DNA of 64,000 nt, taken from positions 42,222,001 to 42,286,000 of the forward strand of contig CM075943.1 of NCBI GenBank assembly GCA_038030265.1, in the 5' to 3' direction. Source of the stretch: Corythucha ciliata (taxonomy: Eukaryota > Arthropoda > Insecta > Hemiptera > Tingidae). Shown here piece after piece: positions 1-11,889 of this stretch. The position numbers were made by a program, and so were the translations under genes. Within the stretch, counting starts at the first letter, position 1, and each line of letters opens with the position of its first letter. The notes beneath the pieces were generated by a model. That model was not told where the DNA came from and did not search any database. It worked only from the letters and a program-made list of their open reading frames with translations.

Positions 1-1790
1 ACTTGGCTATACGACTGTCCATGTTTTATTTTCTTTCTGCAAACATTCCAAATTGGTCCCCCCACCGTAACCCCGTTTTGAATAAGAAAAAGTGATCCTG
101 TTATCTGCTACAAGCATCAGTCTCGAGGTTTGTTTCCCCCCCTAAACAGACATATTTATGTGAACAGAATTGGGTCATTCAGGAAGTGCTAACAGAAACT
201 CGATGAGAAGATTCTCTTGAGAAGAGAGCTAAACATATGGCTGTCTATTATCTAAAGCTCTGAATGTTCTCCCCGAAGTATTCCGGAGCTCTTAAGATGT
301 CAAAAAGGGAAGATGGAAAGGGAAAGAAGACGAAGCAGAAAAAAAAGATTTACACGAGAGCCCGAAAAGAGCACAAAAAAGGCACTCCGAGTTTTTTAGG
401 CGCTCTAGATTTCGCCGTAGCAGACTGAAGGGTGAAAAAAAAAGAATCGTTTTAATTTATTCCACAGTCCAAAATAATCTTTTTCAAACGTGGACGGGCT
501 GTACAATTAAATTACGTGGCGCTGACCCTTTAATTAAGTTTTAATGGACGACATGATTGGGTTTTTCATCAAGTATAATTACAGGTGACTTATGTTACTG
601 GCAGTAACAAATCTTGTTAGCATAATTTAGTTTTTACTCAGCAGATGAAAAAATTGCACGTACACTCTTCCTCCCACTCACGCGCTGTCAGTTTTTTTTT
701 TTTTTTTTTTTTTTAACGACAACCTGATCGAATTAATGAGGCACCTCGCTAATTTTCTCTCACTGTTTTTGTTTTTTTGTTTTTCACCTGCCAATTCATT
801 CCTCTTACTCCAGCTTTTAAAAGGATCCTCCTACCTTTTCCCTTCAATGTGAAAGGAAACTCCTGGAAAATTTCTCTTTCAGGGTTTCGGGGTTTTCTTA
901 AAGTGGGTGGCACCTGTGGGCCACGCCCCAAGGACCTCTTTTTATGTTGAAAACCAACTTGGAAACACGAAATAGTGAGGGGGGGTGCCTTGCGCACGCT
1001 GAGCGCCTGCGTTTTCTCCAATCCAGGCTAAGCCCGAAGTTCGGCCCTGTTCGCCGGGTCGGAGTTTTTTTTTCTCTCTAATTTTCTTCTTCGCCTCTCG
1101 CACTCTCTCACTTCCTCAAACTTGGTTCTTTATTCTTGGATTATCCGGTTGAAGAAGGTATAAAATGTAATCGAATTATACAAAGAGTTTGAGGCGGAAA
1201 GTAAAACAGCTATACACCCTTCTTTTCGAGTAGTTTTCCGAGTTTAAAATGATCCCCAGGAATTCAAATTATAATAGCGAACTATAATACAGACCCTAAT
1301 GATGTGATAAACCAAGCAGAAAATACTTCACCAGTACAGTGAGGAAAAATCCCATTTTGAAGCTTGCGCACCTGTACGGCAGCCGTCAAGCAATCAAGTT
1401 ATCTAAATTTGCCGAGTTGACGGTGAATCTGTTGAAAGTGAAATTGATTTGAAAACAATTGCATAACGTAATTCTAATGAGTCTCTACATTATATAATCC
1501 ATTTAAACCAACGTGAATCACGGCGTTTTAAATCACTGGTGTCCTTTTGTCAAGCTATAAACAAAACAAATTGCATTTCAAGTTCCCACAAGATTATAGT
1601 GTTGTTATTCTTAATAATTATTAGTCATTTTTTTTTATATTAGTGCATTTCATTTAAAACATCATTTTTATTTAAGCTCGCCCAATATACCTACTTGGAA
1701 TAAATCATTTTTTGTTTGGATAATTATTTTTGAGGCTACAGGGTAATGATTTGATTGAGAGCCTAAAACGTTAAAAACTATTTCTCCTGA
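1..1790. other. Non-coding, no recognised feature
   Basis: AT-rich sequence with short polypyrimidine stretches and a run of 23 T at 692-714. Open frames are short (90 codons at most) and show no recognisable domain. I see no RNA gene or repeat family shared with the rest of the window. Confidence 0.5.
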
Positions 1791-1799
1791 AGAACATTT

Positions 1800-2720
1800 T
1801 GAAAATATGGGCAATTTTGGCTGTAAATTAGAGCATTATACTGTCTCAATTTCCAATTTTTTTTCAACTTCAGCCGTGAAGCGGCCTCCAAAAACCGCGA
1901 ATTGGTGTTCTTCTCAATTTCAGCTGCAAACGATAGTTTTTTCTCAATTTTACCTCAAATCCAGTGATCTTTCTTGGCGTCGAATGAGTGGCGTTCTCAT
2001 CGAGAAACTTGGCATTTTTAGCTGCGAATGAGAAGTTTTTTTCTCATAAGCAGAGTCGTGAATTAACGTTCAGTTGCAATTCCAGCTGGGAGTGTGCATT
2101 TTTTACAATTCTTCCTCTGAATTTGCGCGTTTTCTCACTCCTAGCCACGAATAAACATGTTTTAGCCACGAATATTAGCGTTTTTTCTGAAATTTTATCC
2201 GCGTAATAGTCTAGTAGTCCAACGGGTACCAATATGTTTCCTTTTCACGTTGTTAATTTTATCCCAGAATTAACAATTTTTGCCGCTTTTTCTCAGTTTT
2301 AGCCGCATACTACAGCTTTTTCTCAATTTTAGCCGCGAATTAAGCATTTTCTCAATTTCCACCGGAATGCAACGTTTTTCTCCATTTCAGCTGTAAATTA
2401 TCATTTTATCCCAATTTTAGTCGCAAATTTATAAGCTTCAAAGTTGCCTTCATAAACCGTGGATTGGCGTTTTGTCAAGTCCAGCTTCGAACGATGGCTT
2501 TTTCCCAATTTTATCTGCGATTTAGAACTTCATCCGTGAATTAGCGCTTTTTCTGCATTCTGCAGCTGTAAATGAGCAATTTTTCACAATTGTAACCGTG
2601 AATTAGCGCTTTTTGTCCCGAAAGAACGCTTCTTTGCAATTTCTGTCACGATATTAGTGTTTTGTCTTCATGCTTTTATCCGCGGATTCACCCAGCTGAA
2701 TACCAAGTCTCCTTCTCACC
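1800..2720 (+). repeat. Degenerate ~30-bp array, family A (copy A1)
   Basis: Tandem, strongly diverged units of about 30 bp. Each has a T-rich half (ttttctcaattttag) followed by a core such as ccgcgaattagcg. Core variants here include gccgcgaatt, gccacgaata, tccgtgaatt and gtcgcaaatt. The short frames that run through it come from the repeat and are not genes. The array runs on to a GC-rich terminus ending at 2849, so it is probably internal to a DNA transposon. Confidence 0.8.
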
Positions 2721-2779
2721 ATCTTTTACATATATGTATGACCATGAAACCTAAGAAATCTATTTCCCATCTTTAAACT

Positions 2780-2849
2780 TTTCAGGGGCCCCATCTGAAC
2801 AGCGGCCTGGGGTGGTCTGCCTCCCTCGCCACTACTCGGTACGCTACTG
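2780..2849 (-). mobile_element. hAT-like terminus adjoining array A1
   Basis: Read on the minus strand from 2849 the sequence begins CAGTAGCGTACCGAG and continues GC-rich to a ggggcccctgaaaag block at 2794-2780. The same block, in the same position relative to an A array, occurs at about 40838-40865. A terminus starting CAG with GC-rich subterminal DNA resembles hAT-superfamily ends. The partner end and an 8-bp target duplication were not found. Confidence 0.5.
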
Positions 2850-3057
2850 GCCGTTTATACAAAAAACCTGAATTCATCTGTATTATATGTACTTATTATA
2901 TGTATTGTCGTTTCCTTCGTGGACTTTGCGGCCCATGATGGGGGGCATCTCTATTCTCAAGACTCGTATATTACCAGGTTCCACGCAACAAACAAGATTC
3001 TCTCGATTCAACGTCTGATACTACTGCAGGTGCTTAAAGCATACGCTACCACAGAGC

Positions 3058-3066
3058 ACTCAACAT
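3058..3066 (+). repeat. Target-site duplication, left copy
   Basis: actcaacat, repeated exactly at 3518-3526 after the poly(A) tail of the LINE fragment at 3067-3517. The first a of the right copy could belong to the tail, so 8 bp are secure. Confidence 0.8.
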
Positions 3067-3487
3067 TTGGGTCCATGGAGACACAGCCAAACTCAGCCAT
3101 ATCCCTCAGCTCAGAAAAGAGAATCTGCTACAGTCGGGTTGCGGGTGAGGCCAGGAGGGTTTGGGAAACTCTGGCCGAGGGCCGGCAATGGCGGCAGCTT
3201 TTGAGCGCGCCACTTTCCTCCACCTTGCCCCGCGACGAGTTTGTGGCTTCCTTCCGGATGACAACAGGGCACGACTACCTCCAGAAACATCTCCATCGCA
3301 TTGGGGTTGTCGACCCCCCCATATGCCCTCTCTGCCATCTTGAAGAAATGGACAGCGACCACCTACCACGATGCCCCCAATTGATAGATGTCAGAACACC
3401 TGACACAATGAGCGACAGCCAGAAATTGGCAAAATTATACTGGGCCGCCAGGAGTTTAATGGCTTAAATTGCCAAATGCTCGGGTGT

Positions 3488-3517
<30 letters not shown>
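3067..3517 (+). mobile_element. 5'-truncated LINE 3' end with poly(A) tail
   Basis: The segment encodes about 133 C-terminal residues of a non-LTR retrotransposon ORF2, ending at the stop at 3465-3467. Visible motifs are FRMTTGHDYLQKHLHRIGV, then a CPLC-x-H-x-C zinc-finger-like cluster, then LYWAARSLMA. This arrangement is known downstream of the RNase H domain in I/Jockey-superfamily elements. A short 3' UTR ends in a run of A from 3492 to about 3518. Exact flanking duplications (actcaacat) and the tail indicate target-primed insertion of a severely truncated copy. The frame is intact throughout, so the insertion is younger than its decayed R1-like host. It differs clearly in sequence from the C-terminus of the LINE at 36.9-40.4 kb. 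Confidence 0.85.
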
Positions 3518-3518
<1 letters not shown>

Positions 3519-3526
3519 CTCAACAT
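3518..3526 (+). repeat. Target-site duplication, right copy
   Basis: Second copy of actcaacat, directly after the poly(A) tail of the inserted LINE fragment. Confidence 0.8.
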
Positions 3527-4654
3527 GCCATGTTCTGGCTGGCGGCCCCCCAATAGGCCTTGTTATCAATGAGAGCCTTCTCAATGAGACCCTTTGCAAT
3601 CCAACTTAAACGCTTGAATTCGGATCTTCCACGGCCAGACTGGATTATGGCAGTTCCTGATGAGGAGGATTTTACCTCGTACCGACGGGCTGTAAGGCGT
3701 GCCTTGATTGCACAGTGGCAACAACAATGGGACCAAAACAACACCGGGCATCATCTATATAACATTATTCCCTCGATTCAGCAGCGCATGCGTACGCCTA
3801 CTATCCTACCCTGCGATTCAGCTCCTCACTAGACACGGTAGCTTTAACGGCAAACTCCACTTCTATCGGAGAAGAGACTCGCCGGATTGCCCATGTGGCC
3901 ACTGAGAGGAGACCGCAGCCCATGTCCTCTGGAGCTATCCAAGTTACACGGATCTCCGCTTTATCTGGAATCAACCTCGATTACCACACCATTTAATTAA
4001 CTCTCGAGCAGCTGTTCAGCGGTTGAACGGATTTGCTAGGGGATGGTACCATCGAAGAGGTCTCGGGGCAACCTTGGCCCACACTAATATCCCGCTTGCA
4101 TCAACTTCCTGATTCGGTATTCTATACGAAGTTGGAATGATGTTGCGGGTAACCCTCGAGCAATCTCTGATCCCTCTGACCCCACTGATATTCTTCTGAC
4201 CTCCCCGGCACATCCGTCCCAATCCCCTACAGACCTGATTGCTCCAGTTCACTGTCAACTTCCTGGCTGGTCCCTCAATGTCCGACCGAGTTGATGGTGC
4301 TGGTAAATCCTCGCAGCCAAGCGGTTGCACCCCGTACTTCATGGCACTTGCACCTGCATGGCTCCCCACCGCCACTCGGTCTCAACCGGGACGTGCCCAC
4401 TTTGGCCGGTGGCTGCGGCTGACGCGGAGTTGAAGTACGGGCTAACAGACATTGCACGTGTCGGGCCACTTCCCGATCGTTCAAATACTATGGCTAGACA
4501 AAAACTTCAAGGAGTTTCAGTCAGGCCCGAGAAGAAGACACATGTCAGTATTATATGTATGTATTCGAACTTGCTTCCCGCAAATAAGAAATATACTATA
4601 AAAGCACGGGGCCCTGTGCACCTGCCCCATATGCCACTGTGTTAATCTGGCCCT

Positions 4655-5280
4655 GGGCTTGAGTCATTCAAAAATCCATTAAACGGGGTTGACTCATTAA
4701 AAAAGGCTATTTTGCTCGCATTTGTACGCGGCTGATAGATTTTGGCTGATTCAATAACCAAATTTGACCTCTGACGCCACAAAAAAAGCTATTCTCCTGT
4801 TTGACTTGTTCTAAACCACCTTGAAAAAACCAAATTTCTTGGGGTCGGCTAATTAAAACCAATTTGACTGGGCTATGGCTCGGAATAAAAAACGATTTCG
4901 CTGCCCCAAAGCCAAAAACACTGTTGACCCATTCAAAAGGCAATTATGTGGGGTTGGTTATTTTTGAAGAGCAATTTCACGGATCTGATGCCTTTCAAAA
5001 ACAAAATTTCGCATGGCTGGTCCATTCAAAACCAATAATTCACGTAGTGAGATTGCCCCCCCCCCCCAAACAACAATTTCGTGGGCTCGGGCCAATCAAG
5101 ACCATTTCGCCGGGCTATGGCTTGTTCTTAAAAACTATTTCGCTGCCTCAAAACCCAAATTTCACGCTGTTGACCTATTCGGAAGGCTATTTCGTGGGGC
5201 TAGCTGGTCATAAAGGGCAATTTCAGGGGTCTGGCTGTTTGGAAAAACAAGATTTCGTAGAGGTTTCCCCTGAAATTCAA
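4655..5280 (+). repeat. Degenerate ~30-bp array, family B (copy B1)
   Basis: Units of about 30-31 bp with the form (c)attcaaaaaccaatttcgcggggttggctc. Core variants include aatttcacgg, aatttcgtgg and aatttcttgg. The array abuts family A units at 5290. A 178-residue open frame over it is a repeat artefact with no recognisable domain. Confidence 0.75.
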
Positions 5281-5284
5281 TTGA

Positions 5285-5490
5285 AGCCCTTGAATTTCCA
5301 GCGAATACAAAACCATTTTAGCTACGAAGCTGCCTCTAGAAGCCATGAATTAGCGTTTTGTCAATTTAAGCTGCGAATGAGCGCTTCATTTCGATTTTAG
5401 CTGCAAAATATTCTCAATCTCAGCCACGCAGTTACCTTCAGGATACAGGAACCACAAATGGCGTTTTCTCACTTCGTAGCTCGGCTTGCC
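5285..5490 (+). repeat. Degenerate ~30-bp array, family A (copy A2)
   Basis: Six or so A units, for example agccatgaattagcgttttgtcaa and agctgcgaatgagcgc, directly following array B1. A GC-rich stretch (cttgcccgaagtccgcgccc) follows and may be the relic of a transposon terminus. Confidence 0.65.
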
Positions 5491-5499
5491 CGAAGTCCG

Positions 5500-5920
5500 C
5501 GCCCACTAAAAAATGACCCCAAGACTAGCAATTTCGCGGATATTCATCCGGACCTGGCTCAAAAACCGCCAATGTGATGTTCCTGATGGGGCCTCGGCTA
5601 AAATTGAGAAAATCACTAACTGATGGTTTCTGGTTTCCGAATGGTCGGAATTTGCATACTTAAAACGCGATTCTGGCTAAGTAAAACGGCAATTTAGCGG
5701 GTTTCACTTGCTAGAGAACATTTTCGCAGATCTGGCTCTCTAAAAACACAATTTAGTCGGTTTTGTCCAGCTGAAAACCCAATTTTGCGGGGTTGTCTCG
5801 TCGAAATGATCTCTTTCAGAAATTCTGCTCGCTAAAAAAAACGATTTTTAGTTCTTTAAATAGATAGATAATTGCACGGGTTTATTTAGCTCGCTGGAAA
5901 CCCAAAATTGATGTATCTTG
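5500..5920 (+). repeat. Degenerate array, family B (copy B1b)
   Basis: Further B-type units, for example ggctctctaaaaacacaatttag and cagctgaaaacccaattttgcgg. They are more diverged than the units in B1. Confidence 0.6.
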
Positions 5921-6004
5921 TTGGTTGTGATAGAGGTGGGCGGTGAATTTGTACTCTGTCTAGCCCACTGAGCTAGGCAGACCTTAAAGTACGTTTAAAC
6001 TGAA

Positions 6005-6402
6005 GTGTTCCGCGACACTCATGTCTCGACACGGATGTAAAGTGCCAAGGTTGATTCAAACTATTCGGACGTGACGTGGGAACACATTATCCCACGTGTG
6101 GTACAAAATTCCAGAAAAGGATTTTGTTTGTTTACGTTCACATTGCCCGGACGTGACGTGGGAACACGTGGGATGATGCTCGTCAGAGCAATGTGAACAT
6201 AAACAAGTAAAAGCCTTTTCTAGAACTTTGTATCACACGTGGGATTGAGTGTTCCCACGTCACGTCCGAGTAGTTTGTATTGACCTTCAGACATAACTTT
6301 ATTGACTGTACAAATTCTGATATTAATTTCTGGATGTTTGTGCTTACACCAAGGAAATTTGTGTCTGACACTAAATTTCAAGCAATAAGTGTCGCGGGAC
6401 AC
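6005..6402. mobile_element. Foldback/MITE-like inverted-repeat element
   Basis: Two inverted arms. The left arm starts gtgttccgcgacact at 6005. The right arm ends with its near complement aagtgtcgcgggacac at 6402. The inner arms pair over about 90 bp: cggacgtgacgtgggaacac at 6065-6084 against its complement at about 6252-6272, running on through the tgtttacgttcacattg segments. A further direct copy of cggacgtgacgtgggaacac lies in the loop at about 6150. No coding capacity. A clear target duplication was not found. Confidence 0.7.
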
Positions 6403-6699
6403 CTACCATGTACCTAACACTGAAGACTGAAGTATTGGTGTGGTGGTTGACGGGGAGGGACATGCCAACCTCTTCTGTACTTGACATCACGTGATTTTCT
6501 TTGAGAAGTGGCCCTTACCTAAGATTATGAGGTTGCTACGTGCTTAATGAAAATTCTAACTTGACCGCTTACAGGCCCTAGGGTGAGCCTGGGGGCGTCC
6601 CAGGGGACTGAAATTGCAAGTTTAACACCGAAAATGTACATTTCTGGGGAAAACATTTCAGTTTGTGGACCGAAATTACGGTATTAGAGGATTTAACGA

Positions 6700-6875
6700 C
6701 AGTTTCTTAGCAGAGATGTTAGTTTTTGACAGATAACGACCCCTTCTGGGAAGGTTCAGTTTCTGATTATGAATTTTTACTATTTCCAGCTAAGCGTTCT
6801 GAGTTGATGAACCTCCAGTTCTCTTCTTGGGGGGATTCTTCCTCGAATATAAGCCTGCAATAGGGAACATTGTAT
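6700..6875 (+). repeat. Dispersed repeat G, copy 1
   Basis: Shares an ordered series of matches with 14600-14755: cagagatgttagtttttga, then acgaccc(c)ttctg, then ttctgagttga, ccagttct, ggggattctt and gcaat. Both copies are non-coding. The family is unidentified. Confidence 0.6.
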
Positions 6876-6879
6876 ATCT

Positions 6880-9800
6880 TCAGTGAAGCCACCCCTGGTT
6901 TCGTCCTTCTCACAATGAAGCTGAATCTTCCGTTTTCTACGACAAAACCATAATCTATGACGTCGCTGAATTTTCCACGAAAATCGTGTGAATTTGGACC
7001 TATTCTCTTTAATGCGCGTCCAAACTACGCCGATCGGCCCCGGGATCACATTGGTCGAGTTTTGACGTTATCCATCTGCTGCGTACGCCCGGTCCCGCAC
7101 TCACACATGAGTTGTGTGTACGGCTTCAGCACGCTCTATCCCCCTTCAAAGCGATTTGCTCTAGAAAGTAGAAGACTTGGCCTCATTTAATTCGTTACAT
7201 TGCTAAATATTAGATGGAAAAGAATATACTTGTATTGTATGTAACTGTAAACACTCGAGAGCTGAGAGAGTGTACCCCTGCTAACGCTAGGGTTAATATT
7301 GATTTAATAACATGATGTTTCGCGTTGGGGATTACTTAATTGATCCAACCATATTTTCACCCCTTTTGATTCATGAATTATCAGTCTCCGGTTTCTGCCC
7401 CCTGAAAAATGGCAATTCTGATCACGTTTTCGAAGTTGATTGTGAAAATGTCTCGACCATTCCTCCATTTATTGACGTAATTTGTGTTTCCTCTATTGTG
7501 GTGAACAACACAGTTTTCTTTCTCCCGCCAAACCAAAACCAAATCTCCAGTTCTCTCCCCCGAAGATTTGAACAACCATCCTTATGGTTTAGGAAGAGAG
7601 GGATAATATAATCAAATCTAGGTCAGCCCTAGGGCGTGGCTCTAAGAAACCTGCGCTTGGTAAGGAGTCCTCCTTTTTTTGGGTGAGCTTAAAATTCGGC
7701 CAAATTCCCACTTCGCGGTGACGTTACAAATTGAGTCTTTTATAGACTCAAATTGCCATTATGTGGTAGCATTAAGTCGCTTTTACTCAACTTTTTGCGG
7801 TGGACTAGTTGAGTACTCACAACGAATAAAATCAACGAGCAAGTTTTTCAATTAAAGTTTTAATGTTTTTGCCGTGGAAAACTAATGTATTAAGCTGGCT
7901 CGTATCCGTGAAGTATAACCAGTATCACCTCTGTGTATCATTTTCATTTTCATTCCCTTTTACTGTAACGGGGAATGACCCAACTACGCAAAAAGTGGGG
8001 AAGGAGTGCTTTTCAAGGCGCCCTACCGCGTGAAAACTGTTTTCCCATGGTAAGGGGGTGAGGGAGGGGTGTTTCAAGGGTTGGAGTGAGGGGAGGTTGC
8101 GCTAGGCCCTACGCAGCCAGAAAGTGCATTATTGATGCAGTCCAGGCTTGCCTCCTCTCACGCGCCGACCCCTTTCGCTTATGTTAGTCAAATCGATAAC
8201 GTCTGCCTTCGCGCAACAACCCCCCTCCCGAACATGAACACCACCTCCTCATCATCATCACGCCTTTCGCTTTTCCGTTTTTCTCTGGAGGATGGGGCGA
8301 CGTAGTAATCAAAATGGAATGGGGCACGGCGGCGTGGCAGCGGGGTTGGATTGGAGCATCTTGAGGGTTTCAGGGCTGCGTCGTACTACACGTGCGAAAA
8401 TTTGACGCGGAATTACTTGAAAAACGTACTTCACTGGAGTATAGAAGACGGAATAAAAAGAGAATAGTTAAAGGGCTTGGAAAGGAGGGTCTCGTTAAAA
8501 ACGAAATAAGTGGGTGCCTTTGCTCCTGGACTAATTTCTAAACAACTCTAAAGCACTTGCGTAATACCAGAATTAGCTGTCTTATTGTTCCTTTCATAAG
8601 AGCCCCCAGAGCTTAAACTGTTAAAAGTGCAAAAGATTGTCTTCACTAGAATACAATGGACTACAACTCTTACTGTAAATTAAAAGACCGGGACTAAAGG
8701 GTGACAGTACTTCATTGGGGTTTCGTTTACATTAAAATGTAATTACCCATTGTCTAGACGGACCACTTTTCAGGGCAATCCTTAAAAATCTGCCCACAGC
8801 CTACATTCAATACTTTCCTGGCATCAAAAAGGAACTTTTTATCCTTCGCAAACATAAACACCCTTTTAAAAAAGATTACCTTCATCAGAGTCTCCCCTTC
8901 TTTGATGACGAGGACAGCTTATCTCAGGGAAATACGGCTAGGCGAAGAAAAGAAGAATTGATTGGGTTTTCGGAAGGAAAAAAGGAATGACAGAAGACGA
9001 TAGAGATGAGGGGGAGGAGGAAGAAAACCCAGTAAAAGATGCAAAGTAAAGCATCTCCAGTCGCCCCCCATTCCCCTCCCCAACCTTATTCACTCTACAA
9101 AAGACTTTTGAACGGTGATTCCACCAATATCCGCTGCCTTTTTTTAAAGGCCCTTTTTACCCCACCCACCCCTCTTCATCGTCACTCATTCTTTTTGATC
9201 CTCGGGGTCCCTTTTTTCCTTCATCTTCTTCTCCGCTTCTTCTTCTTGAGGGGCGCTGTCTTTCAACAGATACAATCACAATTTCCAAATCACAACCCTG
9301 GAAATCCTATTACGGTAACCTTAGCCACGCATCGAACATCGGCTTTCGACCCCCTACCCTCCCTCCCAACCCTTACACCACGAACCACCTCACTTTTTTA
9401 AGGCAGTGTTACTGCACTGCCTCTGACGCTGTACGCTCTATAGAAATCTTTTTGAAAGACGAGTGGTTGGGGTTGTTCATAGTGAAATGGTTGAGGGGGA
9501 GAAGGGTATAAAAGGGGTTAGTTGTACGATTTCCTTTCCATCTTCTTTTGTGTGCATATATCTCTTATAGGAAGTCTTTTTATATCGACATCTCCGGGAC
9601 AAAAACATACAATTTCAACAGAGATACGAATATGTTTGTCAATTTTCATTGTTTTTATGGGTAGATCCCATTTGTTTTTATTAGACAGAATGCGGAATAT
9701 TTGGACTCGTGCCAGTTTATACGCATTCGGGCAGTTATTTATCCTAACAGAAAAAAATATGCCACTTCAAATTGGGCAAATAAATAGCTGTCGTGAACAA

Positions 9801-9940
9801 AACTGGATTGTATCCAAAATATAGAGCAAAGAACGCTTGAAGAGGAATTTATTCTGGAAATTGTATTGGATTAAAAGTATCTTCATGCAATCGAGCTTGG
9901 AAGCAACCACAAAAAAATCCTTCAAATTAGCTACCTAGGG
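6880..9940. other. Non-coding region, no recognised feature
   Basis: About 3 kb of mostly single-copy-looking sequence, polypyrimidine-rich around 9060-9400. The longest open frames (99 codons at 7312, 120 codons at 9039) have skewed, low-complexity composition and no domain that I recognise. The TATA-like tataaaag near 9507 has no supported gene downstream. Confidence 0.45.
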
Positions 9941-9949
9941 CTATACTTA

Positions 9950-11050
9950 CCTTAAATTAGCTATTTAAGGGGGGAAATGGCGAAATTATGACACAATTAT
10001 TTTAATTTTTGGACGTGATTAATAAGGGACTATAAATGACTAAGCAGAGCAGTCACTCAATAAATACATCAAGGCCAAATAGCCGCAGAATAGCCTCATT
10101 CGGAGCTGAATATTAGCGGAATTCCAAGTTTTCAAGTCTCCAATTTCCGTTAAATTGCCGGTTTCGGTAATAAATAGCTGCCAAAGTTGCAAGTGGTGGC
10201 CAAAGATCCGAGATTTAAAGTCTAAATATACAGCCTCAAAATTGTGAGTTTTGAAGGAAAAATCCGTGAAATGCCAATTTCGGTTTTGTATGTGGTGTCA
10301 AACGGCAAAAATTGAAAGTTTCGGTTCATTATTTCCGCGAAATCGCTTGTTTAAGGGTCGTTTAAATAGCGGGCAAAACACCGGGGGAGCCCAGAGGAGT
10401 CTGAAGCCTCCGGGGTTCAGACCTAAATATCCGCAAAACTGCAAGTTTCGGGTTTATTTATTTATCACAAAAAAAATCAGAAGGTCGAGAAATCACAAGG
10501 TCGGTGTCTTTTATTTATAGTATATAGACGCGGAAGCCAAGATGCCCTGCGGGTCACCCAGACAGCGCCCAAAGCCGATAACGAATAAACGCGACTTTGC
10601 AACATATGAAGCTAAATTTATCCACAAAATTGGAGGTTTACTAGCTTAATATACGCAAAAAATGGGAAGTTTCTTTGCTGAATGTCAGCGAAATTGAACG
10701 TTTCGTGTCTTTATTTCTTCAAAAGTGGATGGATCTAGCTCAATGTCCGCAGAATTGGAAGCGTCGGGGCAAAATTGCAAGTTTCAGGGTGTAGATTTCC
10801 CAGAAATTGCAAGTTAAGAATAGTAATTTCCTCAAAATTACAAGCTTTGTGGCCTTTTTTGTGGGTTCGGAGCCCCGAGCTAGTCAGCTCCGACAGTGCG
10901 CCAAGACAGAAGAGTAGACACGAAATTGTAACATTTGGAGCTGCAAAATAAAAATATCCACGAAGTTTGAAGCATCCTGGCTGAATATCCACGAAATAGC
11001 AAGTTTCGGGTTTTAACTTGAGAGAAATTGTAAGCTCAACCGGTTTGGAT
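9950..11050 (+). repeat. Degenerate ~31-bp array, family C (copy C1)
   Basis: Units of about 31 bp of the form gctgaatatccgcgaaattgcaagtttcggg. A longer interrupting motif recurs at about 10545-10610 and 10870-10950: cagcgcccaaagc or cagtgcgccaag, then ...gcaacat...gaagct. This suggests a higher-order organisation. Two tandem copies of ggtttggatgttt lie at 11041-11070. Confidence 0.75.
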
Positions 11051-11059
11051 GTTTGGACC

Positions 11060-11300
11060 GGTTTGGATGTTTCAAATACATAATCTCGCCCGTCAGAAAA
11101 CAAATTTTGCGGGGTTGACTCGTTCAAAAACCAATTTCTTGGGTTTGGGCCCTTTCGGAGTTCAAGTTTTGAGGATTTAGATTTCATCCGATTCCACAGT
11201 TTTGGCTAATCCAAGAACTAATTTTTTATTTGGCTCATTTAAAAAAACAGTTCCGTCAGTTTGCCTCTTTGAAAAACCAAAGCGGACGTAAAAAACGAAA
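11060..11300 (+). repeat. Degenerate array, family B (copy B2)
   Basis: B-type units such as ttgactcgttcaaaaaccaa and ggctcatttaaaaaaacag, sitting between array C1 and array D1. Confidence 0.65.
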
Positions 11301-11304
11301 AAAA

Positions 11305-11770
11305 AGTGGTTGGGGTTGGGGCTTTGCTATGGTGGCTGGGCCTTCTGGTGGAGTTTTAAAGTCGATTGAATCATTGCAGTGTCAGGAGTTTGACTGTGGT
11401 GGGGGTTAGCTGTGGTTTGGAGCTTTGCTGTGGTTGGGGCTTTGCTGTGGTTCTGGTTGGAGCTGCACTGTGGTTAGGTGCTTTGCTGTGGTTAGGAGCT
11501 TTGCTGGGGTTTGGTGAGTTGCTGCAGTTGGGCCTTATTTGTGATTGGAGTTTTACTGTCGTTTGAAGCATTACTGTGGTTGTAGGTTGTGGTTGGGTTT
11601 TGCTGGGTTACGACACACTAATTAAATACTGTGGTTACGAGCTTCACTGAGGCTTTGTGATTTTCAGTGGTTGGGTCTTCTTTGTGGTGGGGTTTTACAG
11701 TCGTTTCGTTTGGAGCTTTGCTGTGGTTTGGAGCTTTGCTGTAGTTTGGATCTTTGCTTTGGTCATGGGC
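11305..11770 (+). repeat. 18-bp tandem array, family D (copy D1)
   Basis: Units of 18 bp, consensus gctttgctgtggtttgga, with many substitutions. Because 18 is a multiple of three, the array carries stop-free frames on both strands that encode Leu/Gly/Trp-rich or Pro/Asn-rich repeats. These are not genes. Confidence 0.8.
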
Positions 11771-11889
11771 TTATAGCCAGAAGAGGGCAGGGATGAGCAG
11801 TTACCCTCCCCTAGACGCAAAAAAGAGAAGACTAAGTGGGGCAGCTGCCCACCCCTCGAAATGAACCTACAAATCCTTCAGGGTCGCCG

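Larger units (their letters stand above)
2925..4640 (+). pseudogene. R1-like non-LTR retrotransposon, decayed 3' portion, interrupted
   Basis: This is the C-terminal part of an R1/Jockey-type reverse transcriptase ORF. It was interrupted by another LINE at 3067-3517. Removing the insert and one copy of its target duplication restores a single frame: ...LSIQRLILLQVLKAY..., then ...CHVLAGGPPIGLVINESL, which matches the conserved SIQRxxLLxVxKAYRTxSxxALxVLAGxPP block of this clade. Downstream, 3640-3780 encodes RRALIAQWQQQWDQ. A frameshift follows, then 3815-3960 encodes LLTRHGSFNGKLHFYRRRD and a CPCGH zinc-finger-like end, with a TGA at 3903. After about 4110 lies a non-coding GC-rich stretch that is probably 3' UTR, to about 4640. 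The same C-terminal motif occurs in the LINEs at 25.4-26.7 kb and 26.8-28.8 kb. Multiple stops and frameshifts make it inactive. Confidence 0.8.

Noticed and set aside
1800..2700. Regularly spaced ~30-bp repeats resembling a CRISPR array
   Set aside because: The units are adjacent and diverged along their whole length. There are no identical repeats separated by unique spacers, and the surrounding LINEs are eukaryotic.
9505..9520. TATA-box-like motifs (also near 15832 and 29842)
   Set aside because: Each is an isolated motif in AT-rich DNA with no supported gene downstream.
11366..11571. Leu/Gly/Trp-rich and Pro/Asn-rich open frames on both strands
   Set aside because: They arise from the 18-bp D array, whose unit is six codons. 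There is no start context, domain or conservation signal.
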